39,132 nucleotides of DNA from Gammaproteobacteria bacterium (lineage in GTDB: Bacteria; Pseudomonadota; Gammaproteobacteria; GCA-001735895), in the NCBI GenBank assembly GCA_026989015.1, contig JALSKD010000186.1, forward strand, positions 1 through 39,132. Direction: 5' to 3'. The notes under the pieces are model-generated. The model was not told the DNA's origin. It did not search any database and saw nothing but the letters and a program-made list of their open reading frames with translations. Below are positions 6,733 to 14,212 of this stretch, in pieces (the first letter of the stretch is position 1; every line of letters starts with the position of its first letter). A program made the position numbers and the translations under genes.

Positions 6733-7845
6733 ATGCGCCGATCCGATTCCCGCCGAGCCCGCCTGCTGCTGCCGGCCCTGTCGCTGCTGCTGATGCTGTT
6801 GCCCGCGGCGGCCTGGGCGGTGCGTGTCAACAACCTCTATACGGTCGAGCTGCCGGCCGCGGATCAGAGTACGGCCGAACGGCTCAAGCTGTTTGGCGAG
6901 GCGATGAAGCGGGTGCTGGTCAAGATCACCGGCGATGAACGGGTGCTTGAACACCCCGGTCTGCAGGGGGCGATCAAGCGCGCCGCGCGTTTTGTCGCCG
7001 AATACCGTTATCGCGCCAATGAAGCGGCCACAGGCACTGACGGCGCCAAGGCGTCACCCAGGTTGTGGCTCAAGGTGCGTTTCGACGCGACAGCGCTGGA
7101 ACGCCTGTTGCGTGACCAGCAGCTCAAATTGTGGGGTGCCGAGCGCCCAAGCAGCCTGCTGTTGCTGGCCGTGCAGCAGGGCGGACGGCTGAAGCTGGTC
7201 GCTGATGACACCACTCCGGGACTGGCTGCGCAGATCAGCCGCCTGGCCGATGCGCGCGGTCTGCCCGTGTTGCTGCCGCTCAATGATCTGGAAGACAGCC
7301 GTGTGCTGGGTCCCAGGCAGATCCGTGACCGCGATGAACGGGCCATTGCCGCGGTCAGCGCCCGTTACGCGCCCGACGCGGTGCTGGTGGGCACCCTGTC
7401 CGGAAACGGTGGCAAGGGCTGGCGCGGCAACTGGCAGTTGCGTTTCTCCGGCCGTTCCTTCGACTGGAGCTTCGAAGCGCCGACCCGTCAGGCCGTGCTC
7501 GATCAGGCCCTCTCCCGGCTGGGGAGGACCCTGGCCAGCGAATATGCGCTGGATACTTCGATGGCCGGTGGGCAGGATCTGTTGCTGATGGTCGACGGCG
7601 TCACCACCCTCGACGCACTGTTGCGGGTGACCCGTTACCTCAAGTCGCTGGACGCCATCGAATCGGTGCGCCCGCAGCGGGTCGAGCCGGAGCGCGTCAG
7701 TTTCCGGCTGCGCCTGCGCAACGCCGCACAGGATCTGTCGCGGTTGATCGCGCTTGGCGATGTGCTGGAACAGCAGGAGCTGCCACAGGTGCAGGCGGGC
7801 GCGGTCAACGCGCTGGTGCGCCTGCACTACCGCCTGCTGCGCTGA
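6733..7845 (+). CDS. DUF2066 domain protein
   Basis: A 370-residue member of the DUF2066 family, of unknown function, common in gammaproteobacteria beside purM and hda. After an arginine-rich start comes a hydrophobic stretch, LLLPALSLLLMLLPAAAWA, that looks like a signal peptide ending at AWA, so the protein is probably secreted to the periplasm. The mature part begins VRVNNLYTVELPAADQS, typical of the family. A 30-nt gap separates it from hda, so they are probably co-transcribed. Confidence 0.85.
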   Translation: MRRSDSRRARLLLPALSLLLMLLPAAAWAVRVNNLYTVELPAADQSTAERLKLFGEAMKRVLVKITGDERVLEHPGLQGAIKRAARFVAEYRYRANEAATGTDGAKASPRLWLKVRFDATALERLLRDQQLKLWGAERPSSLLLLAVQQGGRLKLVADDTTPGLAAQISRLADARGLPVLLPLNDLEDSRVLGPRQIRDRDERAIAAVSARYAPDAVLVGTLSGNGGKGWRGNWQLRFSGRSFDWSFEAPTRQAVLDQALSRLGRTLASEYALDTSMAGGQDLLLMVDGVTTLDALLRVTRYLKSLDAIESVRPQRVEPERVSFRLRLRNAAQDLSRLIALGDVLEQQELPQVQAGAVNALVRLHYRLLR

Positions 7846-7875
7846 CACGCGTTCGACTGTTCGAGATACGGCCGC

Positions 7876-8589
7876 ATGGCGCAACTTCCCCTGCCGCTGG
7901 AGTTCGACTCCCGCTTCAGCCTCGACAACTACATTGCCGACCCGGCGCCCTACATCCGCCATCAGCTGACCGCCCTGTTCGACGAAACCGGAGAGTCACT
8001 GATCGGACTGTGGGGCGGCACCGACAGTGGCAAGACCCATCTACTCAATGCCTGCGCGCTCTATGCCCGGGATGCCGATATCCGTTACCACCTGTTCGAT
8101 GCCGCGCAACTGATCGAAGCCAGTGCTGATGGGTTCAGCGAGTTTGCCGCGGGTTCGGTGCTGGCCGTGGACAACATCGACCTGCTGGCCGGCAACCGGG
8201 ACTGGGAAGCTGCCTGCTATCAGGTGGTCAACCGGGTCAAGAACGGTGAGTTGCGGTTTCTGTTCAGCCTGTCGCGACAGCCCCGCGATACCGGCTTCCG
8301 TCTGCCGGACCTCAAATCCCGTCTCGGTTGGGGATTGCTGATCGCGTTGCCTCAGCCGGACGACGCGGCGGTGGAGCGCATCCTGCGTGAACGCGCGCGT
8401 CTGCTGGGGCTGGAGCTGGGCGACGAGGCGCTGCATTTTCTTCTCAGCCGCTATTCGCGGCGCCTGAAGGATCAGATGGATGCGCTACAGCTGTTGGATG
8501 CGGCAGCCCTGTCGATGCAGCGGCGCATCACCGTGCCGCTGATCCGCGAAGTACTGCCGTTTCAGCTGGAGCCGGACAGCGCCAGATAG
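7876..8589 (+). CDS. hda: DnaA regulatory inactivator Hda
   Basis: Hda binds the replication sliding clamp and stimulates hydrolysis of DnaA-bound ATP, preventing re-initiation. The 237-residue product has the expected clamp-binding motif QLPLPL at residues 3-8, then a single AAA+ module: Walker A GGTDSGKTH near residue 46 and Walker B VLAVDNIDLL near residue 95. It lacks the DnaA DNA-binding domain, which separates it from DnaA. The last 28 nt overlap the convergent DUF2069 gene. Confidence 0.94.
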   Translation: MAQLPLPLEFDSRFSLDNYIADPAPYIRHQLTALFDETGESLIGLWGGTDSGKTHLLNACALYARDADIRYHLFDAAQLIEASADGFSEFAAGSVLAVDNIDLLAGNRDWEAACYQVVNRVKNGELRFLFSLSRQPRDTGFRLPDLKSRLGWGLLIALPQPDDAAVERILRERARLLGLELGDEALHFLLSRYSRRLKDQMDALQLLDAAALSMQRRITVPLIREVLPFQLEPDSAR

Positions 8590-8903
8590 CGACTGTGATA
8601 GACCGCAGCCAGAAACAGACCGGTGCTGAATAGCAGGTTCAGGATACCGTACAGCCGCAGGCTGCCGCCGGCAAAGGCTTCGCTGACCCCGATGGCGAAA
8701 TAGAACAATACCGGGAAACCGACCCACTTGAAGGTATAGCGCCGGTTGCGCCACAGGCCGGGCAGCGGGAACAGCAGTGGCAGGGACAGCAAAAGTGGAA
8801 TCCACCACGCGCCGTCGAGCCACAGCAGAAGACCCAGCTGGGTCAGGATGAGACCGGACAGGCACAGCAATGCCAGGACCTGCAGCGGACGAAAGCGGGT
8901 CAT
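8562..8903 (-). CDS. DUF2069 integral membrane protein
   Basis: A 113-residue protein with about four hydrophobic segments (for example VLALLCLSGLILTQL and WWIPLLLSLPLLFPLPGL), matching the small DUF2069 inner-membrane family of unknown function. The start at 8903 overlaps the wrbA-like gene by 4 nt (ATGA), so translation is probably coupled. Its 3' end overlaps hda tail to tail by 28 nt. In gammaproteobacteria this family is regularly found next to a WrbA-type gene. Confidence 0.85.
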   Translation of the reverse strand: MTRFRPLQVLALLCLSGLILTQLGLLLWLDGAWWIPLLLSLPLLFPLPGLWRNRRYTFKWVGFPVLFYFAIGVSEAFAGGSLRLYGILNLLFSTGLFLAAVYHSRYLALSGSS

Positions 8904-9505
8904 GACGAGGACTTCAGTCGCAGGGCCAGCTTCGCCACCCGGCGCCCCAGCGCCCTGGCGCAGCGGACCTCGTCTTCGGACAGGGGGGCGCCCTGGGGGT
9001 GATCGTGGTGGCTGGCGCCATAGGGCGTGCAGCCGCTGCGGGTGTTCACCACGGCGGGCTCCGAGTAGGGCAGGCCGGCGATCAGCATGCCGTGGTGCAG
9101 CAGCGGCTTGATCATGCCCAGCAGCACCGATTCGTGCCCGCCGTGCAGGCTGGAGGCCGAGGTGAACACCGCGGCCGGTTTGTCGATCAGTGCGCCGGAG
9201 AGCCACAATGGCGAGGTCTGCTCGAGGAAATGCTTCAGCGGTGACGCCATGCTGCCAAAATAGGCTGGCGAGCCCAGAATCAGGCCGTCGCAGGCCGAGA
9301 GTTCATCCGGCTCTGCATAGGGCGGGCCGCTTATGGGCAGAGGGTCGTCGCTCTGTTCGGTGCGTGGAGAGACCTCGGGCACCCGGCGCAGCAGTGCCAG
9401 AGCGCCGCTGACCGACTCCACCCCTTCGGCGATTCGTTCCGCCAGCGCCGCCACCGATCCGTGACGGCTGTAGTAGAGCAACAGTATCCGGGCTTCGTCA
9501 GCCAA
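8900..9505 (-). CDS. WrbA-type NAD(P)H:quinone oxidoreductase (flavodoxin fold)
   Basis: WrbA proteins are FMN enzymes that reduce quinones by two electrons and limit redox cycling. The 201-residue product has the FMN phosphate loop near the start (LLLYYSRHGSVAALAERI), the family motif GSPAYFGSMASPLKHFLEQT near residue 79, and GGHESVLLGM. It lies 5 nt before the ArsC-like gene's stop position on the same strand and overlaps the DUF2069 gene by 4 nt, forming a three-gene minus-strand operon. Confidence 0.9.
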   Translation of the reverse strand: MADEARILLLYYSRHGSVAALAERIAEGVESVSGALALLRRVPEVSPRTEQSDDPLPISGPPYAEPDELSACDGLILGSPAYFGSMASPLKHFLEQTSPLWLSGALIDKPAAVFTSASSLHGGHESVLLGMIKPLLHHGMLIAGLPYSEPAVVNTRSGCTPYGASHHDHPQGAPLSEDEVRCARALGRRVAKLALRLKSSS

Positions 9506-9510
9506 GGGGA

Positions 9511-9870
9511 TCAGAGGATCTCCAGCACCGATTCGGGCGGGCGGCCGATGGCGGCGCGCTCATCGTCCACCACCACGATCGGCCGCTGCAGGATGGTCGG
9601 GCACTGGGCCAGGGCGTCGAGAATGTCTTCGTCGCTGAGGTCGTTTTCGTCCAGCCCCGCATCCTTGTAGACCTGCTCGTTGGTACGCAGCAACTCGCGT
9701 GGCGAAACGCCGAGCAGCTCGACCAGATGCGCCAGCGTCTGCTGGTCGGGCGGGTCTTTCATGTATTCGACGATTTCGGGTTCGATGCCCTGCTCCTGCA
9801 GCAGTTCCAGTGTCGCGCGGGACTTGCTGCAACGGGGGTTGTGATAGATAACGACGGAAGAACGGCTCAT
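9511..9870 (-). CDS. arsC: ArsC-family (glutaredoxin-type) reductase
   Basis: ArsC-type enzymes reduce arsenate with glutathione and glutaredoxin; Spx/YfgD-type members share the fold with other roles. The 119-residue product begins MSRSSVVIYHNPRCSKSRAT, with the nucleophilic cysteine at residue 14 in the family's NPRCSKSR loop, and ends near CPTILQRPIVV, the arginine region that binds oxyanion in this family. The start at 9870 was chosen because the 19 residues upstream have no family resemblance. No other arsenic gene is nearby, so the true substrate is open. Confidence 0.88.
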   Translation of the reverse strand: MSRSSVVIYHNPRCSKSRATLELLQEQGIEPEIVEYMKDPPDQQTLAHLVELLGVSPRELLRTNEQVYKDAGLDENDLSDEDILDALAQCPTILQRPIVVVDDERAAIGRPPESVLEIL

Positions 9871-9998
9871 CGTGTGACCTCGGATAGACAGCGTGTTGGC
9901 GATGTCGGGCGCTCCGCGAACGGGCAAACCCTTGTTGGCGATATGCGGATCAATTCTGGAGCAAGGGCCGGATCAAGGCAATGCTTTTGTCGGGCGGG

Positions 9999-10027
9999 TT
10001 GACACTGCCCCCGGCATTCGGTACTTT
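9999..10027 (+). promoter_or_regulatory. Candidate promoter in the 345-bp gap before the LysM lipoprotein gene
   Basis: TTGACA (9999-10004) is a perfect -35 box, followed after 17 bp by TACTTT (10022-10027), a weak -10. It would leave a leader of about 180 nt. The gap also holds an AT-rich stretch at 10035-10060 and a small CCCC-GCA-GGGG stem. I recognise no riboswitch in it. Confidence 0.4.
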
Positions 10028-10215
10028 CGGCGGAATAACAATGATAAACAAATTTGATGGCCATTCTTGACCGGGCATTGTGGAGCCGAGTACGGGCTTG
10101 CCCGAAAACCCCGCAGGGGGTAAGGTTCGCCACACTGGATTCATGAACAACCCAGTCCAGCGCTCAAGCTTGACCTGAACTGACAAACCAAAACCGTTCC
10201 CGGAGAACGCTACCC

Positions 10216-10869
10216 ATGAAAAAAACCGAGTTACTGAAGTTCGCCGCCATTGCCCTTCTCTCCACCGGCCTGATTGCAGGCTGCGCCAGCGAGACCCAGC
10301 CTGCGCCGGCTACCGAAACCGAACAGGCAGGACCCAGCGCCGCCGCCAAGAACGCCATCTACTCCGCCAAGCTGAAGCTGGCACGCGCCCAGAAGCTGGG
10401 TTACGAGTGGCGTGACACCGCCAAGATCATCAAGGAAGCCGAGAAGGCCGCCGCTGCGGGCGACAACGACAAGGCCATCGCTCTGGCCAACAAGGCTGCC
10501 AAGCAGTCCGATGACGCGATTGCCCAGTACCACTCCGAGACCAAGCGCTTCAACGAACGCTTCGGCACAGTGAGCGGAACCGGTTCGATGATGACTTCCG
10601 CCGGCGAATACACGGTGGTGCGTGGCGACAACCTGTGGGATATCTCCGGCAAGGATTCCATCTACGGCAACCCCTATCAGTGGCCGCTGATCTACAAGGC
10701 CAATGCCGACCAGATCAAGGATGCCGACCTGATCTACCCCGGCCAGGTCTTCGAGATCCCCAACGCTTCCGCCAGCGAGATCGATGCCGCCATCCAGCAT
10801 GCCAAGACCCGCGGCGCCTGGTCCATCGGCGTGGTCGAGGAATCCGACAAGCAATACCTGGCCCAGTAA
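10216..10869 (+). CDS. LysM-domain lipoprotein
   Basis: A 217-residue predicted lipoprotein. The signal peptide ends in the lipobox LIAGC at about residues 19-23, giving a lipidated cysteine. The Ala/Lys-rich middle (about 45-105) is predicted helical. A LysM domain starts at about residue 133 (YTVVRGDNLWDISGK) and runs to LIYPGQVFEIP; LysM binds peptidoglycan sugars. The gene probably tethers the outer membrane to the wall or helps place a wall enzyme; no catalytic domain is visible. A strong Shine-Dalgarno GGAGA lies before the ATG and a clear terminator follows. Confidence 0.88.
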   Translation: MKKTELLKFAAIALLSTGLIAGCASETQPAPATETEQAGPSAAAKNAIYSAKLKLARAQKLGYEWRDTAKIIKEAEKAAAAGDNDKAIALANKAAKQSDDAIAQYHSETKRFNERFGTVSGTGSMMTSAGEYTVVRGDNLWDISGKDSIYGNPYQWPLIYKANADQIKDADLIYPGQVFEIPNASASEIDAAIQHAKTRGAWSIGVVEESDKQYLAQ

Positions 10870-10905
10870 TACCGGGCTGAATTCCGGCTCCGGGGCCGGA
10901 ACGGG

Positions 10906-10932
10906 AAAGGGCTCGCTTCGGCGGGCCTTTTT
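10906..10932 (+). terminator. Rho-independent terminator after the LysM lipoprotein gene
   Basis: GCTCGC and GCGGGC pair around a TTCG tetraloop (10911-10926), with flanking G-C and A-T pairs, and run into five T residues. A second perfect hairpin without a T run, TTCCGGC/GCCGGAA at 10882-10901, precedes it. Confidence 0.85.
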
Positions 10933-11011
10933 CTTGCCCGTTCTCTGCCGTGGAAACCATTTGCGCCGGAGCGAATCCAAAGCAGCGAACTCCCTTATTC
11001 CGGTATCCGCC

Positions 11012-11497
11012 ATGAAACCTGCTCTTGCCCTGATTCTGTTCCTGTTTTCCACTCAGCTGTTCGCCGAACCGGTAGACATGACGCTGACCGATCTCGACGG
11101 CAAGCAGGTGCGCCTGTCGGACTACCGCGGCAAATGGGTGATCGTCAACTACTGGGCCACCTGGTGCCCGCCCTGTCGCGAGGAGATGCCGGAGCTGGAA
11201 TCCTTCCATGCCGCCTACGAGAAGGACAAGGCCGTCGTGCTGGGCCTGAATACCGAGGTCATCGACAAGCAGCGCATTCTCGATTTTCTCGACGAATACT
11301 TCATCTCCTACCCCAACTTCATCGTGGGGCCGGTTGCGGAATCGCCGCTGGGCCGCATTCCGGGGTTGCCGACCACCTTCGTCATCACACCCCAGGGGGA
11401 ACTGGTCGCTCGCCAGGTGGGCGGCGTCACGCGTGAAATGATTGAAAATTTCATCGAGAAGTGGGAAGCTAAAAATCCGGCGGAAGGCGGCAGCTGA
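11012..11497 (+). CDS. TlpA/ResA-like periplasmic thiol-disulfide oxidoreductase
   Basis: A 161-residue exported thioredoxin-fold protein. The signal peptide covers about residues 1-18 (ending QLFA). The active site WCPPC gives C52 and C55, typical of TlpA/ResA-type reductants. The IPGLPTTFVI segment holds the cis-proline of the fold. Relatives reduce cysteines in apo-cytochrome c, copper sites or other periplasmic proteins; the actual partner is not visible here. The start at 11012 was chosen because the signal peptide begins there. It stands 69 bp before another thioredoxin-fold gene on the same strand. Confidence 0.9.
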   Translation: MKPALALILFLFSTQLFAEPVDMTLTDLDGKQVRLSDYRGKWVIVNYWATWCPPCREEMPELESFHAAYEKDKAVVLGLNTEVIDKQRILDFLDEYFISYPNFIVGPVAESPLGRIPGLPTTFVITPQGELVARQVGGVTREMIENFIEKWEAKNPAEGGS

Positions 11498-11566
11498 TCC
11501 GCCCCGACCAAGGCGCCCGCAGAGGCGTCCACGAAGCGCAGCTTCGACCACCGACAGAGGAACGAG

Positions 11567-12148
11567 ATGAACGCTTACGGTCACTTTCTTGCCCGGCTTT
11601 TGCTGTTGACCGGACTGCTTGCCGGTCTGTCATCGGTGGTGCTTGCAGCCGAGCCGCGCGACCCCTACCAGTACTTCTTCGAACAGAGCCTTGGCGACAT
11701 GGCGGAAGAGCTTGAAGTCGCCCGCGAGGAAGGCAAGCAAGGCCTGTTCGTGTTCTTCGAGCTGGATGAATGCCCTTTCTGCCACCGCATGAAACGCACC
11801 GTGCTCAACCAGCCCGAGGTGCAGGAGTTCTTCCGCAAGCACTTTCACAGCCTCGCTGTCGATATCGAGGGCGACATCGAGGTAACCGACTTCAAAGGCA
11901 CTGAAACCACCCTCAAGGGCTTCGCCAGTCAATACCGGGTGCGTGCCACACCGGTGCTCGCCTTCTTCGATCTCGACGGCAACCTGCTGGTGCGCTATAC
12001 CGGTGCTACTTCGGGAGTCGAGGAGTTCATGTGGCTGGCGGACTACTACCTGCAGGGCGTCTACAAACTCAAGGACAAGAACGGCAGGCCCATCCGCTTC
12101 AGCCGTTACAAGCGCATGCGTAAGAAAGAGAAAGCCAGCCGTTCATGA
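11567..12148 (+). CDS. Exported thioredoxin-fold protein with CPFC motif
   Basis: A 193-residue protein with a signal peptide ending near LAA (residue 28) and a redox motif ECPFC, C69 and C72. FVFFELDECPFCHRMK and YRVRATPVLAFFDLDG (cis-Pro) mark the thioredoxin fold; it resembles SoxW-like and thioredoxin_2-type proteins. A good Shine-Dalgarno (GAGGAACGAG) precedes the ATG. Its end overlaps the TolC-like start by 4 nt (ATGA). A basic tail, KRMRKKEKASRS, is unusual for the fold. It may keep a periplasmic cysteine of the neighbouring transport proteins reduced, but that is inference from position only. Confidence 0.85.
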   Translation: MNAYGHFLARLLLLTGLLAGLSSVVLAAEPRDPYQYFFEQSLGDMAEELEVAREEGKQGLFVFFELDECPFCHRMKRTVLNQPEVQEFFRKHFHSLAVDIEGDIEVTDFKGTETTLKGFASQYRVRATPVLAFFDLDGNLLVRYTGATSGVEEFMWLADYYLQGVYKLKDKNGRPIRFSRYKRMRKKEKASRS

Positions 12149-13455
12149 TGCGCGCGCTGCTGTTCTGCCTGCTGTTCGCCGTCCCCCCGATTCAGGCTGC
12201 CGAAACCCTGCCCGAGCCGCTGACCCTGGAAGCCGCACTGGAGCGGGCGGCCTATCCCGACCATTTTGCCGTGCAGCTGGCCGAGGCGGAGCGCGAGAAA
12301 CGCGAAGCCGAAGCCGATGCGGTGGCCGCCGAGCGCGGCGTCACCCTCGATCTCGAAGGCCGCTGGCGCAAGGTGGGGTTGTCTGACAACAGCCCGCTGA
12401 CCGATGACGACGACAGCCTGGCTGGCCTGTATTTGCGCAAACCCCTCTACGATTTTGGACGCAGCGCCGCCGCCGATGCGCTGGCCGCCCACAAACTGCG
12501 CCTTGCCGAACTGCAAAAACGCTGGCGCCTGCAGCAGCGCGAACTGGAGATCGTCGAGCTGTATTACCAGGTACTCGATGCCGACAATGAATACCTGCGG
12601 CACAACGAGGAATTGGCCATCGGTTTCATCCGCTATGACCGCATGCGCGAGAACCGCGAGTTGGGCTTGGCTTCCGACATCGATGTGGAAGAAAAGCTGG
12701 CGGCCTACGAGACCATACGCCAGAACCGTTACCGCAGCGAGAACCGACAGCGCCTGACGCGGCAGATGCTCGCCGAGGCGCTGGGTGTTCCGGATTCACC
12801 GCCCGATGAGTTGGTGGTGCCCGACATCGATACCGAGCGCCCGGTGCCGGAGGTGGATCGCCTGCTTGAAAAGGCGCTGAGCAACAGCCTGCGGGTGGCC
12901 ATCGGCCAGCAGAAGGTCGAGATCGCCCGTCAGGCGATCCGTGCCGCGGAAAAGGCGGACGCACCGAGCCTCGATGCGGAGCTGGAAGTGGCCAAGCATT
13001 TCCGTGACAATTCACCGAGGGACGACTGGCGGGCCTCCATCTACTTCGATGTGCCCCTCTACCGCGGACGCTCCGGCGATGCGCGCCTGCGTCAGGCACG
13101 GGCCGAGCACCGCCGCGCACTGGCCGAGCTGCAGCGGACGCGCAGCCAGCTGCGCCTCGATGTCCTCAAACTGTGGCAGGACTTGCGCCAGAGCCGGTTG
13201 CGTTTGCAGGGTGCCCTGGCGGCGCAGGAGTACCGCGACCTCTATCTGGACCGCAGCCGTGCCGATTATGAACTGGAATTCAAGAGTGACCTCGGAGACG
13301 CGATGGTGCAGTTCTCCGACGCCCGCTGGAAGGTCTGGCGCGCCCGCTTCGATTTCGATCTCGCCTGGCGCAAGCTCGAGCAGCTCGTGGGCCAGCCGCT
13401 GGAAACCCTGGCCGGCGATGCCGGCACCCAACCGCCCGGAGATGCGAATGGCTAG
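12145..13455 (+). CDS. TolC-family outer membrane channel protein
   Basis: A 436-residue outer-membrane-efflux family protein with signal peptide (cut after IQAA) and long charged coiled-coil helices, as expected for the two repeated coiled-coil domains of the TolC tunnel. LYLRKPLYDFGRS and FDVPLYRGRSGDA are the paired strand-turn motifs seen in each half. It opens a block of three overlapping genes: 8 nt shared with the HlyD-like gene and 4 nt with the thioredoxin-fold gene before it. No inner-membrane pump follows, which is unusual. Confidence 0.88.
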   Translation: MMRALLFCLLFAVPPIQAAETLPEPLTLEAALERAAYPDHFAVQLAEAEREKREAEADAVAAERGVTLDLEGRWRKVGLSDNSPLTDDDDSLAGLYLRKPLYDFGRSAAADALAAHKLRLAELQKRWRLQQRELEIVELYYQVLDADNEYLRHNEELAIGFIRYDRMRENRELGLASDIDVEEKLAAYETIRQNRYRSENRQRLTRQMLAEALGVPDSPPDELVVPDIDTERPVPEVDRLLEKALSNSLRVAIGQQKVEIARQAIRAAEKADAPSLDAELEVAKHFRDNSPRDDWRASIYFDVPLYRGRSGDARLRQARAEHRRALAELQRTRSQLRLDVLKLWQDLRQSRLRLQGALAAQEYRDLYLDRSRADYELEFKSDLGDAMVQFSDARWKVWRARFDFDLAWRKLEQLVGQPLETLAGDAGTQPPGDANG

Positions 13456-14212
13456 CTTTCGGTACACATGCCTGATCCTGTTGCTGATCACTGCGCCGCT
13501 GCAGGCACTGACGCTCAATGGCTTCACCCGTTTTGGCGACTCGGTGGCCGTCAATGCCGGCACCGATGGCGTCATCCAGCGCGTTGCGGTCAGGCCCGGG
13601 CAACGGGTTGCGCGCGGAGATCTGCTGCTGCAGCTGGACGACCGCCCGCACAAGGCCCGGCTGGCACAGGCCAGGGCCCGCGCCGAACGCCTCAAGCCGC
13701 CGTTGCAGACCGCGGAACTCGAATTCGAACGCGCCCAGGAACTCTACGACCGGGATTCCCTGTCGACGGTGGCGTTGCAGAAGGCCGAGAGCCGCCTGGC
13801 CGAGGCACGCGGCGCTTACGAGGCGGCGCTGGCCGAGCAGCAACTGGCCGAATACCTCCTGCAGCTGACGCGCATTCGCGCACCGATGGAGGGGCGTGTT
13901 TTGTCGATCGAAGCCCGGGTTGGGCAATATGTGAACCCCGAAGTCGAGCTGACTCCTCTGCTAGTGCTGGTGCGCACGCGCAGCATGCAGGCGGTGGGTT
14001 CACTCGGTTCCGAACAATGGGATCATGACCTGGTCGGCCGCAGCGCGTCGGTGACCTATCGCGGACAGCGCTATACGGGACGGGTCGAGGAAGTCGGTCT
14101 GAAGCGGGTCAGCACCGGCGCAGGGCTCAGCGGTTATCCGCTGCGGGTCCGTTTCGAGACCGAACAACTGATCCCGGCCGACATGCCGGTCAGCATCGAG
14201 ATCGGGGAATGA
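13448..14212 (+). CDS. HlyD/RND-type periplasmic adaptor subunit
   Basis: A 254-residue membrane-fusion-type adaptor. The signal peptide (LILLLITAPLQA) is followed by a split lipoyl domain (VAVNAGTDGVIQRVAVRPGQ and RIRAPMEGRVLSIEARVGQ) flanking a helical hairpin, then a short beta-barrel. The start at 13448 is preferred over 13442 because GGAG at 13438-13441 is well spaced from it. It overlaps the TolC-like gene by 8 nt and the ATPase gene by 4 nt. It is shorter than most adaptors, with little of the membrane-proximal domain. Confidence 0.85.
   Translation: MASFRYTCLILLLITAPLQALTLNGFTRFGDSVAVNAGTDGVIQRVAVRPGQRVARGDLLLQLDDRPHKARLAQARARAERLKPPLQTAELEFERAQELYDRDSLSTVALQKAESRLAEARGAYEAALAEQQLAEYLLQLTRIRAPMEGRVLSIEARVGQYVNPEVELTPLLVLVRTRSMQAVGSLGSEQWDHDLVGRSASVTYRGQRYTGRVEEVGLKRVSTGAGLSGYPLRVRFETEQLIPADMPVSIEIGE

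Noticed and set aside
10020-10200. Possible riboswitch in the leader of the LysM lipoprotein gene
   Set aside because: Only short stems such as CCCC-GCA-GGGG are seen, with no conserved core that I recognise from c-di-GMP, cobalamin or other riboswitch classes.
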